This document shows positions 36,436-48,979 of a stretch of 64,000 nt of DNA, piece by piece. This DNA is from Siderastrea radians. Taxonomy: Eukaryota > Cnidaria > Anthozoa > Scleractinia > Rhizangiidae. The number at the start of each line of letters is the position of its first letter. The first letter of the stretch is position 1. The stretch covers positions 60,690,811 to 60,754,810 of the forward strand of contig OZ024887.1 of the NCBI GenBank assembly GCA_964017195.1. Direction: 5' to 3'. A program made the position numbers and the translations under genes. The notes under the pieces are model-generated. The model was not told the DNA's origin and ran no database searches. It saw only the letters and a list, made by a program, of their open reading frames with translations.

Positions 36436-37797
36436 ATGGAATGCTTTGTGGAAGACCAAACAAAGAAACCACGAAAGCGACAAATGTCCAGAGAGAAAAG
36501 ACTCTTAGCAAACCGACATGAAAGAGAACGGGTCCGAACGATGAACGACGCCTATGAAGAATTACGGCGCACGTTTCCCAACTGTGAAGAAGCCAGAGTA
36601 AAGACAAAACTAGAACTGCTGCGCATTGCCACAAACTACATCCTCAGCCTGAAAGAACACCTTCAGAGCGTTATTCAGGATGGTTATAAACCCCCAGTGA
36701 ATGTACAGATGTATGCATCGGCGTTTGAAATGGATGGGAACGGAACAAGCGAACCGGGGCCCCAGATCTCTGATTACCCCTACCCGCCTCAGTTCCCTGC
36801 TTTACCGTCGCCGCCTTCCCAACTCCCTCTGCGTCACTTTACTCCTCGTCAAGCAGATCCTAGTGGACCCCAGTTTCCCCCTCCAATGCCAAGGAACCCT
36901 GACAGTTCCAGCCAGGATTTTTGCAGCCTTTTCACGAGCAGTCTTGTTGATGTGCATTCAGAGGAAAGCATCCTTTACAATCTACAGGTATAGTCGGAAA
37001 CCAATAACGACTTCTATATTATGGACAGTTTTAAGGGTCCCCACATTTTCTCTAACATACACCCACTCAATAGGGACACCCTGCTAAAACGGACACGTTC
37101 CTAGGTCCCAATGGTGCCTGTTGTTACTATACATGGTTCAGGAAAATCATTGAATTGTAAGGATCCTTGTTGCCAAGCATTTTCAAATGAGAATTAGCCG
37201 AACTACGTTTCAGTTTCCCTCGAGGCATCACTACCAAGTTCATGAAAACTTGAAATGCAATTGAAATTACAAGCATAAATCAAATAGGGGTACGGTGTAA
37301 AAAATTATGAATGAAAGCGATCTATTGAGGTATTAACTAAATAGTTTCGCGCATATGGAATCAGACTAAGTCAGCATCACTTCTGAGTCATTATCAGGGA
37401 GTGTTAGCTGCAATTTTGTGCTTCTCTTTTAGGTGATTTCCAATTGCGGATTACTTGTGTTCAGTAACGCGTTGGTTTTGGTGACGGCTCATGTAGCCAG
37501 TATAAGTAAAGTAACGTGTACACACAAGTCGTATTGAAACTCACAGCATTGTCTTGTTTTGGTTGACAATTGGTTTCCTTTTTACCTTATAAGGGAGTTG
37601 GTTGCCACCGTACTTTGCATGGTCACCCAATTTCCTTATAAGGCAAAAAGCGGGATTATTCGCTGATAACCTGTGTGCTGTGAACCAATCAGAAAACTGA
37701 AAATTCAATAACTGAGATTGAGAATTTAATAATACTATTTATTCTGTTTTCTCTCAAACAGAATGCAGCGTCGAGCTTTTACTGTGAAGACCATTAA
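36436..37797 (+). CDS. bHLH transcription factor, array copy 4
   Basis: Exons 36436-36987 and 37762-37797, stop TAA, terminal peptide NAASSFYCEDH; GT donor intact. Differences from copy 1: K35T at the basic/helix 1 junction (RVRTMND), Y50C, S86P, I90V and S121P. Lys at this position is widely conserved in bHLH proteins and contacts the DNA backbone, so this copy may bind DNA differently. The unspliced alternative ends at 36993. Confidence 0.85.
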
Positions 37798-37889
37798 AAC
37801 TCGTCGGGGGAGAATCGATAAATGGACAAACAGAACAGTGATATAAAAGCCATCATATGGAAAGCTCACGACTTTATATCAATTTTGTT

Positions 37890-38430
37890 GACTGGTTTTT
37901 CGGACACTTTCTGGTTTTTCGAGCACCTAAGTTCTGCCACACATCGCCATTCCTATTTGAACTACACTGGTTACCTATTAAGTTTCGTATTGATTTTAAG
38001 GTTATTTTAATTACTTTTAAAGCGATCCATGGATTTGCCCCTAAATACATTTCTGATCTTATATTTATCAAGTCAAAATCGAACTATAGCCTGAGATCAA
38101 ACGATGAACTGCTTTTGTCACCACCTGCTGTAAAGACTCTATCTACCCTCGGTGACAGGGCTTTTGCGGCGGCTGCGCCTAAATTATGGAACCAGCTACC
38201 GTCAGAACTAAGGAGAATCACTTTCATCGATCATTTTAAGCGAGCTCTGAAGACATATCTTTTTAAACAAGCTTTTTATTAGTGTACAGATATATATATT
38301 TTTAATTTTAATCTATATTTTTATTTTTTTAATCTATTTTTTAATCTAATTTTTTAATTTATATTTGGAACGCCATTTGAAAACCTATGTTGAATTTGCG
38401 CGCTACAAATGCATATTATTATTATTATTA
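37890..38430 (+). pseudogene. non-LTR retrotransposon C-terminus, unit 4
   Basis: Inserted after the bHLH terminal exon; the site is empty in units 1-3. An open frame to the stop at 38282 reads LHWLPIKFRIDFKV, IHGFAPKYISDLI and PKLWNQLPSELRR, the conserved end of CR1/L2-type LINE ORF2. It ends in an (ATT)n tail (38413-38430). It would lie in the 3' UTR of gene copy 4. Confidence 0.8.
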
Positions 38431-39719
38431 GTTTCATTGTGGAAACATGCTTATGTTTAAAGCAGTTAAACCCATCGTATGGAAATCTACTATAACAGCG
38501 CAATTCAGTTTCATTGTGGAAGCAACTGACGTTTGAAGTAGGTAGTGTAAAAAGGAGACCACACGAGGTCTAGGTGCCGCGACCACACTAATACTAATCC
38601 GTTTTACTTTACTGTGGGTTTAATTTTTGCCGAAGGTCCCCATTATAACGACGAAAAACGAAGATCTTTGTCCCTGAAAATCGGAGGTTTTCGAAAACGC
38701 TCTCCAAAGTTGACACATTTGAAAAGGAAGGTCTGTCGCATTGGTGTGAAAGGGCAAAAAGGGAGGTTTACAAAAACGCTGACGTCACGAAAAGATTTAT
38801 GCATGCATGCACGCTGACGAACAGATTTATGTATGCACGCACGCTGACGTCACGAACAGATTTATGCATGCATTAATATCCGCAGAAACTCATGAATTTC
38901 AAGCAAGCGATTGCAATGATTCTAAGTTACCTGCGGTGGACGGTCGAAAACTCTAGTATGAACGCAAAACGTTTTATCCGTTTTCGAGAAGATGGAAACG
39001 GAGTTAGCTAGAAACGTATTAGTGTGGACAGGCTTAACACCTAACCAGCTGGAATTAAAATTAAGCGTAAATTAGGCGTACCGAATCAGAAGTAATCTTA
39101 AAATTATAAAGTTGTACATTTAAGGTTTGCTTTGATGCAAGTGTATAGGTCAATGAATTTCCAAACTCGGTACAAACTTTTGTACGGGGGTTCGGATTTC
39201 TTGTATATTATTCTCCACGCTTATTTGATTCTTTTTATTTTCCGGTTTCAATTACTTCAATGGTTTTTTTTCCTGTTTTGTTTTTTCTTTAATTCAATAG
39301 TTTGACCAACTAGCACTAGAATCAAGACCAAACTAGGCATATTAGAAGTAATTTTAAAGTTGTAGAACTTGTACATTCAAGGTCTGCTTAGATTCAATGA
39401 ATTTCGAAAAATATTACGATCGCTTGTAAGGCGGTTACAATTACTTGCTTACGTATCCGTGCTTATCTGATACTTTTTTAATTCTTTGGTTTCGCTTACT
39501 TCTTGAAACAGCTCGGAACCGGTTGCATAAAAACCCCACAGCTTAGGTTTATTTTTTATACAGCCATTACCTGGGTTTCAGAGTTTTCAGTTCTCGTGTG
39601 CTTCTGTGAGGCGCTTGCTTGAAGGCTAACTAACGAGCATAATACACACTGATACAACACGACAAAATCCTCTGGTACCAGGGAATGCTTCTAGAAAACC
39701 CACACTTAAGTGTGTGTAG

Positions 39720-40017
39720 GCACGGTGGTATAGTCGTTAGGGCCTTGGACTTTTGATCGAAAGATTGGGAGGTCGGTGGTTCGAGGCTTCGCCTGTTGGT
39801 GTCTGCCTTGCATCGTGTTTGTTTGTTTGTTTCTTTTTTTCGTGAGACAAGCAACTTTAGTCCGCATTGTCTCCCTCCACCCTGGTGAATTAATGCCTGC
39901 CCCTGGGTGGAGGGGGGAGGAATAGTAATATTCCAAGATGCTTCATGCTACGGATACTGCAGTTAGGCACCAGCTGTGTGGTCATCTGTGGCCCGAAGTG
40001 CGGCTTAACTTTCTTCA
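39720..40017 (+). mobile_element. tRNA-derived SINE, unit 4
   Basis: B box GGTTCGAGGCT intact; about 50 bp of the body (the GCCGGCGAAAA block) is deleted. Confidence 0.6.
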
Positions 40018-40989
40018 AAGTAAGTCAGTGGTGTTTTATGCAACCGGACCCTGGTCCTGACTATTGTCTTTTTTACTGTATAATTAAATTTGATAGTCTG
40101 TGAAAGTTTTACATTGGTGAGATCAGTAGCGGACATGAAGTTTTTTTAAGTTTGTATTTGCTACTCTATTTAAGGTAGCAATTTTAATAAAGCATTTTTA
40201 CCTGCAACCAGATTCAATTCATTGTTTTCATCGTCATGATAAAATGAGTTTGCTTGCATGAGCAACATTCAGAAACAAAGGAGGTAAATGGTAGGTAAAA
40301 ACGACGTGACAACAGCTTCTGAGTCTAAAGTACTCTTCAGAACAAAGTTATCGAGAAAATAATTTTTACAAAATTACAAGACACAGTATACGTCCGCCAT
40401 GTTGGTGTTCCTCTTTGGGCGCCAATACGGCGGCCATCAAAGTCAGTACAAGAAATAAGCCAGTTAATGAGATCAACACTCGCCCATTTCTCATCACACT
40501 TATAGAGATGACATATTAATGTTATACTGATACTTGATAATTGAAAAGTAACCCTATAATATCGGTTTTATGAAATTTTGAGAGTTTCTGTGTGTCAAGC
40601 TGCCACAAATTTGATCAAAGTTCAAACTGTTTTATTTGTAAAACGAAGCGATATATCGACATGAAACTTTCCGTGTAGATTTATCCCACTAGTGTGTTGA
40701 ATATATCAAAAGAGCAGCTCTGCAGTGGCCTTAGTTTGGGTTTTACAGTTTTGATGACGTAACATGAAAACCAGCAATAGAGACAAAAAAAACGCAAAGT
40801 CAAGCAACGGTTACCATTCAGCTGCTGTCAATCATTGTAGCAGGTAACGTCAAGAATCACGCTCTTAGCGCGTGCAACTGATTCACTTTCAATCGACTGT
40901 CAATTGACTGTCATCAAATTTACGACTGATGTCAAATATCAAAGATCCCGTAGTCTCATCCCTTTCTGACCAACAGCTTAACGACCTTA

Positions 40990-41372
40990 AAGGGACACTG
41001 TCACCAATATTAAAAATAACCTTGAAAAGCTAAAAGACGTATTCCAGTCAGAGGAAACCCAAAAATACTGGTTCAGCTTCTTTAAAATTACTCTACCAGT
41101 TCTGTGCGACTATAATTAAGTGTGTTTGGCTGAGGAACTCTAGGATGGAAATGGATAGCTACTTGAAAACATTAGGCTAATGTTTTCAGTTTTTCCTTTG
41201 CTTCTTGTAAAAATCACCAGAAACTGACTATGGTTTGTTCTCCCTTTGACAAAATCATTCGATTTCTTCTCTTGACGTTCTAGGAGTATTCTGCGTACGA
41301 ATAAAGGAATTTAATTTAATTTTCAGCTCATTTTTCACCCCAAAAGGTAAAAATCCCTGTGACAGTGTCCTG
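40990..41372. mobile_element. MITE with AGGGACACTGTCAC terminus, unit 4
   Basis: Orthologous copy, left duplication TTA at 40987-40989 and right at 41373-41375. Confidence 0.7.
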
Positions 41373-41685
41373 TTAATTACCAATCAGGCTGATGAAGCAT
41401 ATAGATGCCATCAAATGACAATACACACCTGTAGTATTCATCTAAAAAAAGTAAAAGTCATCAAGCATTTGAAGTTTCAGTGGAGTTTGAATCTGCACTA
41501 GGAGAAACTTCGTACCCTTAACTGTCCACCAGAAACGACTTTGTTTAACACTTTAAGCCCTAACAGTGACGAAATGAAATTTTTCTCTACATTATCACTA
41601 CTTGTTCAGTGATTCAAGTGATGAGAATAAAGGAAGTGATCATCAAGGATAAGATGCCTTGATATTTGGACAACTTCTCCTTACT

Positions 41686-43596
41686 ACAATTGTGGCCATT
41701 AGACCTTGGGACACTTGGTAATATTTCAATGAGAAGTCAGAAAATGCAATCTCCACTGTATTTAGAAGTCTTTTACAAGTTTTATGACTATCTGTGCCCC
41801 CCTCCCAGCCTCCCCAAACAATGTTGAAGATCAGTCGCCAGTTTCAAAACCCAACTTCAACATTGTACATGGAGGGAGGGGGGCGAGGCAAGAGTATTTT
41901 TCAAATGACGCTAACGGGACGCGATTTCAGCAAAGTGTCCCAAGACTTATGGCCATAGTCTGTCTGAATGAGATCGATGATGAAATTGCCCAGTGCAACT
42001 GCAAACTAACCAAACTCTGTGACTTATGTACAGTTTCGATGGTAAAATGTGGTTGTGGGCGATTTGCATTGCAAACGGCCCATGTGACACAAGATCAGTT
42101 GGGGGAGGGGTGAGTAAGTGTCACTCCAGTAAAATGTTGGTGGAACAGTTCTTGGTGTGTAAAATATAAATATACACTCGAGTGACTTTTCTCATTGAAA
42201 GACGAAGTTATCACACCAAAACGATACCCTAATTTATACTGTTAAAAGAGAGATAACGTACTTGCAACAAATGTAAGGCTTATTTTACAAAGTGACAGCA
42301 TTGACTGAGCAAGCTTGAAAACGGATTTTTATTGTCCAAACAGCAAATCAATGAGGCTATAGGGTGCTCTTTTTACCCAAGTGACACAATTCACTCTGCA
42401 TTTGAAAATATGTTCTTTCCGTTGAAGGCTAATAAATCATAGTTCCTCACCAGACACTTCGAACTGGAATTTAAGTCACGCGTATAGTAAGTCATGGTTA
42501 ATGAGTAACGCCAACAGTACTCGGCAACAGTACTCAGCAACATTTTCTGCTTTTTCTCGTTCTAGAATAGAAAGATTCCCAGTAAAGTGGTTCAAATGTA
42601 TCACTCCTATTAGAATAATAGTTTAATCAGGTTTCCATATCAATGGTGCTCGTTTTGGTCGGCTTTACCACAGCACTCGGCATATTTGCACTAAAATAAA
42701 CAAAAGGGGGAATATTTTCTTGTTGTTTATAGGTGAGTACTGTTGATAAAATTCGATAGCTAAGGATCATTCGAGACTTTTCAATCTCAGTAAATTGAAG
42801 AAACTATTGCTAACATATCGGCATAGAAAACAAAAGTAAACCTGAATAACCTGTGTTGTTACGCCTGACAATTTGTGTGAGTACTGTTGCTTTTTTATCT
42901 GAGTACTGTCAACGCAGTGAAAACATAAACGTGTATGTTTCAACGCTCATATAGCTTCCTCTGTTAAATCAGACTGTTTGTGAAAATAGCACTATTGCCT
43001 GTCATTGAACAACGCTTTTTAATATCAGTAAGGAAACAGAACCCTATAAACGCTTATTTTAGCCCGAAAAGAAAATATGAAAAGATGTCATTAATACCAC
43101 TTCCTGTACCTTCAATTAATAGTCCGCAAAGTAATGCCGCATGTCATGATAAAATATACTAACTACCCAGGACTATGGCTAACTACCCAGGACTATGGCT
43201 AACTACCCAGGACTATGGCTTGTTCGAGCTATTTCCGAAACGAGACTGTCTATTTCTACTACTCAAGGCTTATATTCTAAGCGACAAACTCTCTCTTTCA
43301 AACTAGTCTATAGACAATTGTGGCCATTAGACCTTGGGACACTTACTTGGTAATATTTCAATGAGAAGTCAGAAAGTGTAATCTCCACTGTAATTAGAAG
43401 TCTTTTACAAGTTTTATGACTATCTGTGCCCCCCTCCCAGCCTCCCCAAACAATGTTGAAGATCAGTCGCCAGTTTCAAAACCCAACTTCAACATTGTAC
43501 ATGGAGGGAGGGGGGCGAGGCAAGAGTATTTTTCAAATGACGTTAACGGGACGCGATTTCAGCAAAGTGTCCCAAGACTTATGGCCATAGTTGCAG
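41686..43596. mobile_element. double-MITE insert, unit 4
   Basis: Same insert as 30250-32032, MITE copies at 41686-41958 and 43314-43593. The spacer is ~90 bp longer (42687-42775), with an additional GAGTACTGTTG. A 20-bp unit (CTAACTACCCAGGACTATGG) is present three times near 43159-43220 but once in unit 3. Confidence 0.6.
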
Positions 43597-44123
43597 TTTC
43601 ATGAGAAATGTATGGAGGACAGTAAGGAGAATATGCATTTTGATATCAGGGCTTAAAGGGTTAACAAGAGATGTTAAAATTTCAGGGGGTTAACTTAATG
43701 TAAACACTAAAAGGATTTAACTTACAAAACGGTTTACGTTTCACTCACACTGCATATAAACAATCAACATCCTCTGATCGCCAAACACCTCGTAAAGGTC
43801 CGTCGAACTTCAATACAATAACATCAAATGTTTGATGACAAAACATGTAACGTCTGCTACCATACTGGGTCCTGTTTTTTTCCGTGACGTGGCGAAGCTT
43901 AGATGAAAACGACAGTGTCAATTAGAAATTTAGTCCCTCAAGAGGGCATCTGCTCGGGTTGGACGTCATCGACAACAGTCCTTTACAGGAGTGCTTTCAA
44001 TAAACCAATCACAGCAGACAGCCTGGCCGTGGATTGACAACTTTGCTTGTTTAAGAGTGATCGCTGATACAAGTCATTTGGCGTACCAACAAACGTTTTA
44101 TGCGGTTGCATTTGAGTGGAATA

Positions 44124-44313
44124 CAACAACAACAACAACAACAAGTTTATTCAGTATTACCATTTCTATACATGGTGTTACCGAATGAAATACAATAAGC
44201 AACTATGAGAGTTAAGAATAGTGAAAAAGGAAATACAAATGTAATTGAATGGTATAATTAAGTATTATGATGTTTCTTTCGTCTTTCAAATGCTTGGAAA
44301 ATGAAAGTAGCAG
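44124..44313 (-). pseudogene. LINE fragment, 3' part, split by composite element
   Basis: 3' part of the LINE, with the (CAA)n tail, separated from its continuation at 50750-51397 by the 6.4-kb composite element. The two parts read as one protein across the GTAGCAG duplication. Confidence 0.7.
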
Positions 44314-44411
44314 CACAGGCGTCCCAAACTCACGATTCGAGAAATCGATCGAATAAATGATTTATGTAAGCGTATGAATGATTTATGTAAGCGTATGAGT
44401 GATTTATGTAA

Positions 44412-44888
44412 TGCGCCGATCAATTCGAAACTTCAACATCCCCCCCGGGTATACCCCGGGCATTTGACTGTGCATCGTGCCCGGGGAGGGGGGAATTTGA
44501 ACGTTGCGTTTGAAGGGTGGGGAATTTGAAGCGGATTTATCTCGTCTTGTTCTGACGTAATACGCCCGTGAGTTTTTTCGGTTTTTGCAGGGTTTGACGG
44601 ATTTACAAGACAGAATTTCCCCTTTCTTAGTGAATAACTCTTTTAAAAAGGGTCGTTAAAAGACGTTTGAAGGTGCCATTACGGCATATCTCTCTGAAAA
44701 GCGTATAAAGTGTGTGATTGAAGAAGAAATTTGTCTTTGAGGAGAGGTATTTTAGTAGTAATTGGTGGGGCATTTGAACGACTTTTTTGCCCCGAGGGTA
44801 GGGAATTTGAAGAAACCAATCTTCAAAAGTTCAAATGCCCGGGGGGTTGCCTGGGGGGGGATGCTGAACTTTCGAATTGATCGGCGCA
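44412..44888. mobile_element. G-tract foldback MITE, unit 4
   Basis: Copy of 32858-33333 with TAA duplications at 44409-44411 and 44889-44891. Confidence 0.75.
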
Positions 44889-45100
44889 TAAGCGTATCGA
44901 GTGGGACGTGACTACTTGAAGTGCGCGGTGTTGTGTTACAATTTAGGCCGTTGGAAATTTGAGCGCTCTATAAGACTTTGTATGGAGTTTAAAATAACGT
45001 GGAATAAAAGCGCTCGACGAAATAAAATTTTACCTTCTTTTCAATAAAATAAAGAAAATGTACTCACCTTTCTTGATTTCTGTTGTCCTTTTGGGCTATT

Positions 45101-45740
45101 TCATCGTTTTTGGGGGGTTTTGAGGTTTTTGTCGTAAACGACTTTTGAGGAATTAGTTCTCAGAAGACGCAATGCTTCGCCTTTGATAAAGCCTTTCCTG
45201 ACGCCTGGAGGGTGGCAGGATGTAAAGTGCGTGTATTGGAAAGTTTCTGTCGGTTTGAAGTGCGTGCGAACGTCGAGAACAGATTCTTCCTTAAACCTTT
45301 CGCCCTTGTATACGCATGTATCCAGGAAAGTTATTTCTGTATCTGAAATTTCAGCCGTGAATTTTATGGTCGGGTGATAGTTATTTCCTAGCTCTATGAA
45401 CGCGGTTATTTCATCTTTTCCAAATGAGCGGCTTTTTAGAACTGTGCTCAATAATTTCTGTTTCGACCGCGGCCATGAAAATGTTGGCAGAGATACTGCC
45501 ATTTTTGTGCCCATTGCGGTACGGTGTGTTTGAAGAAACATTTTTCCGTTAAAATGGAAAGAGTTTTCCTTTAATAAGCCTGAGCATATCTCTGAGGTGG
45601 AGTGTAGGTATAGGAGGTTTGTTTAGGTGGAATGTTTCGTATGTTTTACAGACAATAGTGATTCCTTCCTCCTGTGGGATGTTAGTCAGTATAGGCTAGC
45701 AACGTCCGTGGACACAAGCATTGTGTCTTTTTTCGACCTT
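45101..45740 (-). pseudogene. Penelope-like element reverse transcriptase fragment
   Basis: Minus-strand remains of a Penelope-type RT. STDVASLY followed by TNIPQEEG near 45690-45725 is the motif A region. HRTAMGTKMAVS precedes the position of the missing catalytic IDD block. NNYHPTIKF, FLDTCVYKGERF and THFTSCHPPGVRKG follow. The frame is shifted at least twice and no GIY-YIG domain is seen. At its C-terminal end the reading frame runs into the hairpin arm near 45139. Confidence 0.75.
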
Positions 45741-46409
45741 TGTTTTCTCTATAAAGTTCAAAAATAAGCAAAGTTATACATAAAGGATAAATGAAACTAC
45801 CCTTTTCTAGACATAATACGTAAAGAGATGTGATATGCATTGAAAGATGGCCAAGATCAGGCTGAATTTTACCTTCGTCTCCATCCATATTAGGGACTTT
45901 AAGATAGTCGACTACGGTTGACTACGACGGTTGAATGAGTGTCACGCAACGTAGACAACACGTGAGATGTCACCGTCGGGCCTTTGAGACGGTGTGTTTT
46001 CCCGCGGTTTCTCGTCGTGGTGAAGACGGTTGAACACGGTAAGAATTATTGTCAATGAAATCTCTGTTTTTCTTTATTTTCCCTCCGTTTTTTTCACGGA
46101 ATCATTATCGCATATGCTGGAGTATGTGTTTTTCCGGACGATGGAGTTAATTTAAAGTGGAAAATTGTATTTTTGTGTGTGGAATGTGATGTGTTTTCAT
46201 TCATCTTGGTGAACATGTTAGCGAACGAAATCTTTATATGATCAGACGAGAAGAAAGTATAAATACATTTGTAAGCATTTAAAGGTCCCATTGAAGGTAG
46301 TTAACCGTAATAACGTATTGAGTAATTTGCAGGGGCTGCCGAGCGAGCGAAAAGTGTTTTTTTCTCCCTTTTGTTGATATTTATTTTCTATTGTCTTTAG
46401 GTCGTCAAG

Positions 46410-48214
46410 ATGCAAACTAGCACAGATATCAGAAACAAGTGAGTACAGCTTTTCTTTTTTAGAGCTTACATAACATGAGAAGTTTCAGACAAGTGCCTAT
46501 CAGTTTCAGCGTAGCTTTTGTGTTATTTAAGTTTTAAATATTTCTAAATGTTAATATTAACAAGATAGCTGTTGTTTTAAGCTTTAATATGCTTAAGTAG
46601 TTTGATTAACAGCGCCTGGAAAGTTTTTCCTCTTCTGGTTTCCATGTTGTTACAGAAATAGGCTTTTGTACAATACGCTTTTATGCTTCACTTTAATGCT
46701 CCACTTTTCCTACTTTAATGCTCGGTCTATCCACAAAAATGTCACTAAAATGCTCGGATAATGCTCATATATAAACAACAGAATGTATAAGAAAATAGTT
46801 TTAGTTTTTATGCACCTATCAATGGTTTGCCCCAGGATGGGGGGGGCGGGCAACCCACGGGAATTTGACATCGTAAGTTCTCCCAGGGTAGGGATTTTGA
46901 CATCTAAAATGGTCTGCTGGGTTAGAAATTTAAGAGGAGATATGTGAAATTTGACATTCACTAGGTGCCCAGGGGTGGGGAATTCAACTCTGGATTCCAA
47001 AAAATTTCAAATTCCCCTGGGGTTGCCCGCCCCCCCCCCCCCATCCTGGGGCAAACCATTGATAGGTGCATTATACGGAAAAAATAATCCTCTACATCAT
47101 TGCTTGTCCTTCAATATTAAGGCGAAGAGGGTGAGAAGTTGACTATCCCTGGGAATTTTTTTAAATTTTGAGTCTTCATTTCGCTTTGAATAATTATTTT
47201 CATTGTTATTTTCTCTGGAAAAATAGCCACTAAAATGTCCAAATGATAGTTAATGCTTTTGCCTCACTAAAATACTCGAAACAAAGGCAGCAAAATGTAC
47301 AAAAGCCTATATATATTGGAATAGATAAATATTCATTCCCTGGCGTGTAAAGTGCTGTAAATTTTAGTTTCAAATGTGTTTATGTTTGAGAAGTTCACAC
47401 ATGCACACCCATTTGAAGATACTTGATTTTTTATTAATTATTGTTATCATTATTTTTCAGTGGGACCTTTCGTTGGTCTGGAGGAAAAGACCTACATCTC
47501 CTTAGAGAAGTACGTTATGTTGAGCCTTACCAATTCAAACGTGGCACCAAGGAATCTGGCCAAGCCTGGAATGAGGTGGCTAATGGTGTGAACAAGCATG
47601 AAGGATTTAAAGCAATGCCCAGGGACCAGAGAAGTGTCAGAGACAGGTTCAATAAACTGTTAGCCGACTTCAAGGCAAAAATGAGGAAAGAGGAAGGAGA
47701 ATCGGGAACAAATCCTGAGCCACTGTCAGAGGCAGAAACTATTTTAGAAGAAATTGAGGAAAAAATTTTGTCAGCAAAGGCTGACTTGGCTTCAGCTACA
47801 GCAAAAGACAGCGAACAGCAGAAAAAGGAAAGAAAGAAGGCTATGGCCGTAAGAGATGCAGCTTTGAATACATGGGCAAAGTCAAAGTGTGCTGATTCAG
47901 ACGAAGAAGAGGGTGAGATCAGTGAGAAACCAAGAAAGAGGAAAAGGAGACGTGGAAATGATGGTCTGCAGTATCTTGAAATCAAATGTCAGGCCGAGGC
48001 TGATGTGAAAAAAGAAGAAGTAACCCTTCGCCAGCAAGAATTGGCATTACAACAGAAGCGTCAAGAGCAATTTGAAGCCCAAATGCTTCAACAGCAGCAG
48101 CACCAACAGCAACAAGCTCTGCAACAACAACAGCAATTTAATCTACAGCAGCAGCAGTTTCAACAAACTCAGAATTTAATTGTTGCTTTATTGCAAAAAA
48201 TGTCAAAAGCCTAA
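46410..48214 (+). CDS. Harbinger Myb/SANT-like DNA-binding protein
   Basis: Accessory protein of Harbinger transposons, thought to bind transposon DNA and help the transposase enter the nucleus. Exon 46410-46438 codes MQTSTDIRN; the donor is AACAA/GTGAGT. Exon 47461-48214 follows acceptor ATTTTTCAG and restores the frame (NGTFRWSGGKDL), giving 260 residues. Residues ~13-85 form the SANT-like domain, with acidic linkers, a coiled-coil-prone Lys/Glu region, a basic cluster KPRKRKRRR (likely nuclear signal) near 172-180, and a Gln-rich tail. AATAAA at 48453-48458 ends the transcript. The 1-kb intron houses a MITE. Confidence 0.8.
46811..47070. mobile_element. 260-bp G-tract foldback MITE in Myb gene intron
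   Basis: Termini TGCACCTATCAATGG and inverse, with TTA duplications at 46808-46810 and 47071-47073. G/C runs next to the arms and inner words such as GGGAATTTGACAT. Its terminus (TGCNCCNATCAAT) matches that of 32858-33333, so both belong to one family. Confidence 0.8.
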
Positions 48215-48708
48215 AATATTGACTGTTTGGTGTTTGAGCTAAGCAACCTTTTTGTTATTAAGGACTCCTTTATGGTTTGAGAAGATTCAGTTTTTTGGGA
48301 TGTACTTTGTAACTTACATTATTTCAGTTTGTAATGTACCATTTCATACACTCATTTGTTGTGTGGAACTTTTAATGCATGCCATTGCTGAACTTATGTT
48401 TGGGAGACGTTGAACTTGTATTTTGAATTGAGTTTGACTGTGGGCAGTTCACAATAAAGTTGTCTCACTTATGATTGCTTTCTATTAATTGTCTTACCCC
48501 AAAGCATAATTAATGCATTTAATTTTACAACAAACAGTGATAGTGAAATTAGAATGCAGAAGCAATCTCAATTTTAACTTCAGTTTCTAAGATGTTTTGT
48601 TTATCCTATTTTTTGTTAATTTGTAATTGACAAATCAGCAACTCTGAAAATATGATATAAGTGAAAACATTTGTAAGAGGGAAAGTAAAATTTCAATTAA
48701 ATTATGCA

Positions 48709-48886
48709 GTTCCAGAAAATATCCATACCCACCCCACAGAAGGTTATTGGAAATTCTGAGGGGGTGGGGGGTCTCAAAAGCCAAAATTTTTAAAGCAAAG
48801 TATGGGGCTTATCTGGAATTTCCAGAGGAGTGGGGGGATTCAAACCAAAAACCTTCTGTGGGAGGGGTATGGATATTTTCTAGAAC
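48709..48886. mobile_element. 178-bp foldback MITE
   Basis: Inverted ends GTTCCAGAAAATATCC and GGATATTTTCTAGAAC, extended by CCATACCC/GGGTATGG and CCACAGAAGGTT. G-rich words inside (GAGGGGGTGGGGGG). Target duplication not clear. Confidence 0.65.
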
Positions 48887-48979
48887 AACACATTCTGATT
48901 CTGAACTAAATTTTTTTTTGTCAAAAAAAATCTTTCCCTAGCTATAACACATCAGCTCAGTTTGTGTACTAATAAATTA

